From assembly GCA_020442425.1 (NCBI GenBank), contig JAGRKB010000068.1:1-48574 (forward strand): DNA of 48,574 nucleotides, in the 5' to 3' direction. The stretch comes from Alphaproteobacteria bacterium. GTDB lineage: Bacteria; Pseudomonadota; Alphaproteobacteria; Micavibrionales; Micavibrionaceae. Positions 43,323-48,574 of the stretch are shown here, piece after piece. The notes beneath the pieces were generated by a model. That model did not search any database. It had not been told where the DNA came from and saw only the letters and a program-made list of their open reading frames with translations. Numbering within the stretch: position 1 is the first letter of the stretch; the number at the start of each line of letters is the position of its first letter. The translations under genes were made by a program, and so were the position numbers.

Positions 43323-44009
43323 ATGGCGAAAACAGTCACATTTAATAGCACAATTATTCTATACTCCCCGCTACCAAGAACCAATTCAGGCTTCAGAGAA
43401 AAAACTGTTAGAGATGCTGAACTAAGATTTTCCGCAAATATCTTTGAAGAATCTGACATTACTCTAGAACAAAAAGCAAAAGGCCAGCACCACCCTCTCT
43501 ACATAAGAGACACATTCAATGCGCTGGCAGATGAAATCAAGCAAAAAAGAGGAAATCTAGGGATTAACGCAAGCGTCCCGCTATCATCAGATGATCCTTT
43601 CACCATTACATTAGATGCACGCGAAATTTTTAGAGCTAATAAGAAACTTGAAGATCTTCCCAAAAGCGTAAGGGATTTAAATTGGATACACTGCTTAGAA
43701 AGAGACTCTAAAATCATTCTGGCAACACAACATCCAAGAACATACGACATCACAAAACTAACAGTTGACACACGAAACGAAAGACACGTCCTCTCTGTTC
43801 CTCTCCCCATAGATGAAGTTCGTCAAGCTTTAGACGCGCAGACTTTTCAAGGAAGAAGTATGGTCATAGATTTGCGCTCAAAATTTGCAGACCAAGTCAA
43901 AGAGGACTCTCAAAGAATTAGTGCCGCCCTAAGAGAACAAACAAACCAAAGCTTAGACGCATTACGCCAAGCACGCCTCGTACGGACTGACATGAGACTT
44001 TCTTGTTAG
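43323..44009 (+). CDS. Hypothetical protein, paralogue of the preceding gene
   Basis: 228 residues; AAGGAA before the ATG. Soluble, no family recognised. It shares with the preceding protein a common length, an N-terminal beta-rich part (TFNSTIILYSPLP) and the C-terminal VP-P..EVR.ALD..Q motif. The end (RISAALREQTNQSLDALRQ) is a charged helix. It is convergent with the M48 protease gene, 9 bp between the two ends. Confidence 0.6.
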   Translation: MAKTVTFNSTIILYSPLPRTNSGFREKTVRDAELRFSANIFEESDITLEQKAKGQHHPLYIRDTFNALADEIKQKRGNLGINASVPLSSDDPFTITLDAREIFRANKKLEDLPKSVRDLNWIHCLERDSKIILATQHPRTYDITKLTVDTRNERHVLSVPLPIDEVRQALDAQTFQGRSMVIDLRSKFADQVKEDSQRISAALREQTNQSLDALRQARLVRTDMRLSC

Positions 44010-44018
44010 AAAATCACC

Positions 44019-45485
44019 CTAACGGATAACCTTATACTGCACGCCGGGATAAATTTTATCCTGCGTGCTCAATCCGTTGATAGCCAAAAACCACTCGGCC
44101 TTATTGCCCTCGACAACCATCTGCCGAGAAAGGGATTGCACGCTATCTCCTTGGGATGCCGTTACAATCTCGACACGAACAGGTTTAACAGTGCGTTTCT
44201 CCTGCGCACTCATCCGGCGCAAACTATAAGTGGTACGTTTTAACCCCTCAACGCTTTTAGAGGACACTCCATTGGGCAGAACAATTTGGAACCGAACATA
44301 ATCCCGCCCGCTCCATTGAATAGCCACCAACCGCAAATCGGATGGCGTATTATTGACCGTCCCTTTGACAGCCAAAGTCGCCCCGCTCATTCCGTTCACT
44401 TGAATAGGCTCAGGTTGGGATAAAACGGACTTCCCCTTCAACCATTCCCGTACAATAAAAGAAGACGGATCACCAGAAGTTTGAGAGCGCGCCATATCCA
44501 TGATTAAGATAGAGCCATCCGCCCCTTTCGCAATCACCTGATCCGGCTTATTAAGAGTTTCAAATCCGCTTGGAATAGAAAAACTCATATTAAGATCAGG
44601 ATGAAAGAACTGCCCGTCTCGGACAAATCCTTGGCTTAGACTATCACCAAAAGTCATTCCCCGAATTTTAGCCAGATAAGTTGTGTGAGATTGCGCACTT
44701 GTACTCACTGCAGGATAACCCGCGGCGAGTGACTTGGTTGCAGCAACACGGTCACTGGTCACAGGGTGCGTAGAAAAGAAACTGGCTGCCCCATTTTTTC
44801 CACCTGCCTTTTTCAAAGAATCGTAACGATCCAGTTGAGCCAGAAACAAAGACATTGCCTTCGGATCATATCCTGTGCGCGACAGATAACGAATACCAAG
44901 CTGGTCTGCCTGAGATTCCTGATCTCTCGAATAAGAACTCATATAAAGATTTGTGCCGACGCTCAAAGCTTGCGAGACACCGGGACTACCGATCACAGCC
45001 GCCGCAACCGATGCACCGAGAGACGTCAATACACCCGTTGAATATCGCTCGGACTGGTGACGTGCTGTAATGTGACCGATCTCGTGCGCCAAAACAGCCG
45101 CTAGCTCGTCTTCCGTGTTGGCAATAGAGAGAATACCGCGTGTCACATAGATATATCCGCCCGGCAAAGCAAACGCATTCACCACAGGAGAGTCCAGAAG
45201 TGTAAAGCGATATGTTACATCCCCGCGCTCTGTATTTTTAGCGATGCGTTGCCCGATTTGGTTCACATAAGCTTGCAACCCGGGATGATTATAAACCCCG
45301 CCATATTCCTTGATAATATCCTGATGGGCTTCAGCCCCCAACGCTTTTTCCTGAGACGCTGACATTAATCCTGTAAATTGCTGCTCTCCCGTGGCAGGGT
45401 TAGTGGTACACGCCGCGACGCTTAAAACCAGAGTACAAATCACAAACAAAGCAATGAAAGACTTGCAAAAAGAGCGATAATCCAT
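44019..45485 (-). CDS. M48-family metalloprotease lipoprotein with LysM-like tail
   Basis: 488 residues. Signal peptide with lipobox SVAAC (lipidated at C26). Peptidase M48 domain: HEIGH at 134-138 and the third zinc ligand E190 in ESQADQLG, preceded by NAFALPGGYIYVTRGIL. The C-terminal half ends in a LysM-like segment (ASQGDSVQSLSRQM...INGLSTQDKIYPGVQYKV) that may bind peptidoglycan. Similar to BepA/LoiP-type periplasmic quality-control proteases. Its start is only 11 bp from the divergent gene at 45497. Confidence 0.88.
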   Translation of the reverse strand: MDYRSFCKSFIALFVICTLVLSVAACTTNPATGEQQFTGLMSASQEKALGAEAHQDIIKEYGGVYNHPGLQAYVNQIGQRIAKNTERGDVTYRFTLLDSPVVNAFALPGGYIYVTRGILSIANTEDELAAVLAHEIGHITARHQSERYSTGVLTSLGASVAAAVIGSPGVSQALSVGTNLYMSSYSRDQESQADQLGIRYLSRTGYDPKAMSLFLAQLDRYDSLKKAGGKNGAASFFSTHPVTSDRVAATKSLAAGYPAVSTSAQSHTTYLAKIRGMTFGDSLSQGFVRDGQFFHPDLNMSFSIPSGFETLNKPDQVIAKGADGSILIMDMARSQTSGDPSSFIVREWLKGKSVLSQPEPIQVNGMSGATLAVKGTVNNTPSDLRLVAIQWSGRDYVRFQIVLPNGVSSKSVEGLKRTTYSLRRMSAQEKRTVKPVRVEIVTASQGDSVQSLSRQMVVEGNKAEWFLAINGLSTQDKIYPGVQYKVIR

Positions 45486-45496
45486 AAATCTACCTC

Positions 45497-46465
45497 ATGC
45501 GCATAAAAACAATACCATTTCTTCTGGCAACCGGAATAATACTTGCGGCACCTGTATTCGCGAGCGCTCAAACCGACGAGTCGACAGAAATCGAAAAAGT
45601 TCATTCTGCGTTTTCAGGTCTTGCGCGCACACCGACCCCATTGGGGATAGATAAAGTTATAGATGGTCTGCATTTTCTGGCAAGTGATAAAACAATTTAT
45701 GAGCTTCCAAACCTGCGTATCCCCGAAGGCTTCCCCGAGATAGAACAAAAAGCAAAAAACAGGCTGGAACAACTGACCAAAGATCAGCGCTGCACCCTCT
45801 ACCAAACCCGCAAAGCGGATACGGGGAGACAAACGCGCATGGGCTATCAGATCGCTCAACTGGAATGCAGCACAGACAATATATGGATCGAAGGCCAAAT
45901 GGCCCGCGAAGGTCTGGCAATAGTATGGCCCTCCCCGTCCAATCCCGATCTTTTTGACGATCTGTTAAAAGAAGAAACAAAAGCCCGCACTGAAAAACAC
46001 GGTCTATGGGGGGAAAACGGCATCACCATACAAACACCTGAAACCGTCAAGTCACATCAGAACTCCTTCCAGATCATAGAAGGACAAGTTGAAACGACAG
46101 CCCTCACAAAGAAAAATCTTTACCTGAATTTTGAACCCAACTGGAAAGAAGATTTTACAATAGGCGTCTCACCCGAACTGCAACGTGCTTTTGCAAAAAA
46201 ATCTGTAATGCTTCAATCTTTAAAAGGACGCTACATTCGTGTCCGCGGCTGGGTTAGAAACTACAATGGCCCCTTCATAGAGATAGAACAAACAGGACAG
46301 TTGGAAATCTTGGACAAACCAAGCCTCCCATCCCTCGACATGAAAAGCCCGAAAGTAGGGATGAAAACCATTTCAAAATCGACATCCCTCAACGAACCGA
46401 CGACGCCGACCATCATCAAACCCTCTATTGAAACTCCGCAACTCAACAACGGAGACAACCAATGA
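45497..46465 (+). CDS. Exported nuclease-like (SNase/thermonuclease-fold) protein
   Basis: 322 residues with a Sec signal peptide (ending PVFASAQ). The middle resembles staphylococcal-nuclease-like proteins: YQTRKADTGRQTRMGYQIAQ, then WIEGQMAREGLAIVWP and LLKEETKARTEKHGLWG. Catalytic Arg/Glu residues are not all obvious, so it may be a non-catalytic relative. No ribosome-binding site precedes the ATG, which lies 11 bp from the divergent M48 start. Its stop overlaps the next start (ATGA). Confidence 0.72.
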   Translation: MRIKTIPFLLATGIILAAPVFASAQTDESTEIEKVHSAFSGLARTPTPLGIDKVIDGLHFLASDKTIYELPNLRIPEGFPEIEQKAKNRLEQLTKDQRCTLYQTRKADTGRQTRMGYQIAQLECSTDNIWIEGQMAREGLAIVWPSPSNPDLFDDLLKEETKARTEKHGLWGENGITIQTPETVKSHQNSFQIIEGQVETTALTKKNLYLNFEPNWKEDFTIGVSPELQRAFAKKSVMLQSLKGRYIRVRGWVRNYNGPFIEIEQTGQLEILDKPSLPSLDMKSPKVGMKTISKSTSLNEPTTPTIIKPSIETPQLNNGDNQ

Positions 46466-47265
46466 CCATACGCATTCTTTTCAGATTCCACAAAAACTAT
46501 GAAGTCTGCATTCAAAACCTGACTATAATAAAATCCCTAAATCCGGATATTAAAATTGATGGGCTATATGGCGGTGAAGACAAAATAGAAGACATCCCCA
46601 ACTCTCTCAAATCATTGTTTGATACGCTTTGGACTATTCCACTGGATGACCCCTATTATAAATGGAAAAACGCCGATCTCTGCGTCAGATGGTGGTACAA
46701 GGAACAAGGAAAAGCCTTGGACTTCAGCCACATTATCATTTGGGAATGGGATTTACTTGCACTCAAACCGTTTGAAGAAATTTATCCCATTCTTAAACCT
46801 GACCACAATTACGCGACCATATTTGGAGACTACAAATACGCCAAAGAAATTGATTGGCACTGGATAAGCCAGACGTATTTTTATGATCTCGAATGCATGG
46901 AAGACTCCTTCAAAAAGAAAGGATACAAATTTAACTTGGAAACTCTGAGTTTTGGACTAATGGGAGGAACCGTTCTTTGCCGTAAATTCCTTGAAAATTA
47001 TATCCGAGAACATGTTTCCAGCTACTCAAATGACGAGCTACGTCTAAGCGTCTATTCTCAAGCCTATCACATTCCATTTCTGGATAATGGCATTCGTTCC
47101 ACTCCTAACAACCTTCTGGACGCCAACGGGAAGTTATTCGGAGAAAAAGAAATCAACGAAGTTCTGAAAGATGGGGGCAAAGTAATCCACCCGATTAGAG
47201 AACTAATAACCAATCTGGAACAAAAGATTTCCACCAAGAAAGACAAACCGGAAGACAACCAATGA
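46462..47265 (+). CDS. Putative glycosyltransferase-like protein
   Basis: 267 residues, soluble. N-terminal strand-helix-strand start (TIRILFRFHKNYEVCIQNLTII) and a central IIIWEWDLLALKPFEEIYP, with an EWD in the position of the metal-binding DXD of GT-A enzymes, suggest a glycosyltransferase fold. No confident family match. It overlaps both neighbours by the four bases ATGA, so the three genes are translationally coupled. Confidence 0.5.
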   Translation: MTIRILFRFHKNYEVCIQNLTIIKSLNPDIKIDGLYGGEDKIEDIPNSLKSLFDTLWTIPLDDPYYKWKNADLCVRWWYKEQGKALDFSHIIIWEWDLLALKPFEEIYPILKPDHNYATIFGDYKYAKEIDWHWISQTYFYDLECMEDSFKKKGYKFNLETLSFGLMGGTVLCRKFLENYIREHVSSYSNDELRLSVYSQAYHIPFLDNGIRSTPNNLLDANGKLFGEKEINEVLKDGGKVIHPIRELITNLEQKISTKKDKPEDNQ

Positions 47266-48272
47266 AGGCATCCTCTCCATTAAAGTCATCGTCTCCGAAA
47301 TCACTCAGCTATGCCTCGGCACTTCATCCGCGCCCGATGCGTGATTTATACCCGCCGATCACGCCCTACTCACAAGGTTTTTTATCGGTTGATGACACAC
47401 ACACAATTTACTGGGAACAAAGCGGCAACCCCGATGGCATCCCAGTAATAGTTCTTCACGGCGGCCCGGGCGCAGGAGCCACAGCCATTCACAGGCGTTT
47501 CTTTGATCCTGATTTTTATCGCATCATCATATTCGACCAACGCGGAGCAGGACGCTCCCACCCGCTGGGAAGCCTGACAAACAATACGCTATCGGACATT
47601 CTGGATGATACAGAAAAACTCCGCCTCCATTTAAAAATAGACCGTTGGAATTTGTTTGGCGGATCATGGGGCAGCACCTTGGCGCTTGCCTATGCCCAAA
47701 AACATCCCGAGCGCTGCATCAGCCTAACCCTGAGATCAATCTTTCTCATGGAGCAATACGAAATTGATTGGTTCATGACTGGCATGGCCACGATTTTTCC
47801 CGAAGCATGGGAAAATTTTGTTGAAGGTCGGGATCAATCCTCTCTTTTAAAAACCTACTACGAAGACCTGACGGGAAAGGACGACCGCGCAGCCATTGAA
47901 GCAGCGCTCAGATGGAATGCCTATGAATCCACCTGCGCATCTTTCTACCCACAAAAAGAAACGCTTGTCTCGGATGACCAAAGATTTTATGCCCTCGCCA
48001 TGGCAAAAATCGAAGCGCATTTCTTCCACACGCAAGTCATCGAACCTGAGGACAGCCTCCTTAAGAACATCAGAAAAATCAGATCAATACCGGCCACCAT
48101 TATTCAAGGTCGCTATGACATGATTTGCCCGATGGCTTCTGCCAATCGATTACATTTGGCATGGCCGGAAGCCGATTATATTATCGTACCCGACGCAGGA
48201 CACTCCTTCCTCGATCCGACACTAAGAACGCGTCTAATTGAGACGACAGAATCCCACAAATCTCTGAAATAA
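47262..48272 (+). CDS. pip: Prolyl iminopeptidase (alpha/beta hydrolase)
   Basis: 336 residues, peptidase S33. VLHGGPGAG forms the oxyanion region, FDQRGAGRSHP is the signature, GGSWGSTLALAYA carries the nucleophilic Ser, and the Asp and His are in QGRYDMICP and PDAGHSF. It removes N-terminal proline from peptides in the cytoplasm. The first 25 residues are Ser/Pro-rich and may be an extension. Last gene of the nuclease-like, glycosyltransferase-like, pip unit. Confidence 0.92.
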   Translation: MKASSPLKSSSPKSLSYASALHPRPMRDLYPPITPYSQGFLSVDDTHTIYWEQSGNPDGIPVIVLHGGPGAGATAIHRRFFDPDFYRIIIFDQRGAGRSHPLGSLTNNTLSDILDDTEKLRLHLKIDRWNLFGGSWGSTLALAYAQKHPERCISLTLRSIFLMEQYEIDWFMTGMATIFPEAWENFVEGRDQSSLLKTYYEDLTGKDDRAAIEAALRWNAYESTCASFYPQKETLVSDDQRFYALAMAKIEAHFFHTQVIEPEDSLLKNIRKIRSIPATIIQGRYDMICPMASANRLHLAWPEADYIIVPDAGHSFLDPTLRTRLIETTESHKSLK

Positions 48273-48277
48273 CCAAT

Positions 48278-48355
48278 ATTGCAAGCAAACGCGAAGCAAT
48301 CCGGTAAACGCTCTCAAGATTGCCACGTCGGTCTTAAGACCTCCTCGCAATGACA
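48278..48355. repeat. Repeat family B (GTCATTGCGAG), copy 3
   Basis: ATTGCAAGC...AACGCGAAGCAATCC, CTCTCAAGATTGCCACGTCG and CTCCTCGCAATGAC: nearly the same interior as copy 2 at 42306-42387. Confidence 0.85.
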
Positions 48356-48371
48356 ACCTGGGAAACCAAAT

Positions 48372-48526
48372 TCTTGGTGTTCTTGGGGTCTTGGTGGTTA
48401 AAAAAATGAAACACGGAGGAACAGAGAAGCGGAGAAAAAAACAATCCACTCCATCTGCAACCCCGTGCCTGACACGGGGTCTTTGACTCATCTTCTACCA
48501 AGACCCCGTGTCAGGCACGGGGTTGC
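48372..48526. repeat. CTTGGTGT module plus repeat family C copy 3
   Basis: CTTGGTGTTCTTGGGGTCTT, GGTGGTTAAAAAA, ATGAAACACGGAGGAACAG, then CCCCGTGCCTGACACGGGG and its inverted repeat CCCCGTGTCAGGCACGGGG. The same modules as at 16982-17090, rearranged. Confidence 0.75.
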
Positions 48527-48574
48527 GGTTATAGTGTTTAAACGCAAAGCACACAATGACATGCAAAGTTTTTT

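Noticed and set aside
42546..44009. Phage or secretion-effector genes
   Set aside because: No phage structural or secretion signature could be seen in either protein; they stay hypothetical.

Overview
The window reads as chromosomal DNA of an alphaproteobacterium. Supporting signs are a GTTC-N7-GTTC LexA box (14644-14658), a SAM-II-type riboswitch before metA (about 26010-26075), an RpoH of alphaproteobacterial type, a class II DAHP synthase, a rickettsial-type 17 kDa antigen lipoprotein, and many short palindromic repeats between genes and once inside a gene. Base composition looks moderate (mid-40s percent GC by eye). A Micavibrio-like or other deep-branching alphaproteobacterial lineage would fit, but nothing here fixes the genus. 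There is no rRNA, CRISPR array, transposase, integrase or phage gene; most genes are housekeeping.

Layout. 1-2 kb: two tRNA-Arg genes (ACG minus, CCT plus) flank an exported OmpA-like protein, and a 21-bp copy of the tRNA-Arg(CCT) 3' end lies downstream. 1.9-5.0 kb (minus): two overlapping SAM methyltransferase genes (TrmN6-like, Rsm22-like) and a zinc-metallopeptidase-like gene split by an apparent frameshift. 5.1-6.2 kb: polyprenyl diphosphate synthase. 6.3-11.3 kb: three consecutive very large pseudopilin-like genes ending at a terminator, the most unusual locus of the window. 11.3-13.8 kb: DedA protein and the divergent mntR/mntH manganese pair. 13.8-16.6 kb: SOS-controlled Y-family polymerase and hypothetical genes. 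16.6-17.2 kb: a gene-free stretch made of repeat modules. 17.2-22.9 kb (minus): sppA, aroC, a HAD phosphatase, a hotdog thioesterase, a HepT/MntA toxin-antitoxin pair and fabI. 23.1-31.7 kb: an unknown 534-residue protein, a 17 kDa antigen lipoprotein, pdxH, riboswitch-metA, aroG class II, nadE and gltX. 31.9-34.6 kb: hypotheticals, trmJ, rpsD. 35.0-37.7 kb: CBS protein, NhaD-type antiporter and a voltage-sensor ion channel with a zinc ribbon, behind a structured leader. 37.7-41.9 kb: Fur-box-controlled bfd, two related hypotheticals, rlmN, a hypothetical, rpoH. 41.9-42.5 kb: repeats. 42.5-48.3 kb: a pair of diverged paralogues, an M48 lipoprotein protease, and a nuclease-like/glycosyltransferase-like/prolyl iminopeptidase operon. 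The window ends in repeats.

How parts work together. The manganese regulator faces its transporter; the SAM-sensing leader controls methionine synthesis; the CBS/antiporter/channel operon suggests coordinated monovalent-cation homeostasis; the three pseudopilins share N-methylation-type leaders, a common ectodomain and a tail-fibre-like module, so they probably build or decorate one surface pilus. No pilus assembly genes are present, so machinery would have to be encoded elsewhere.
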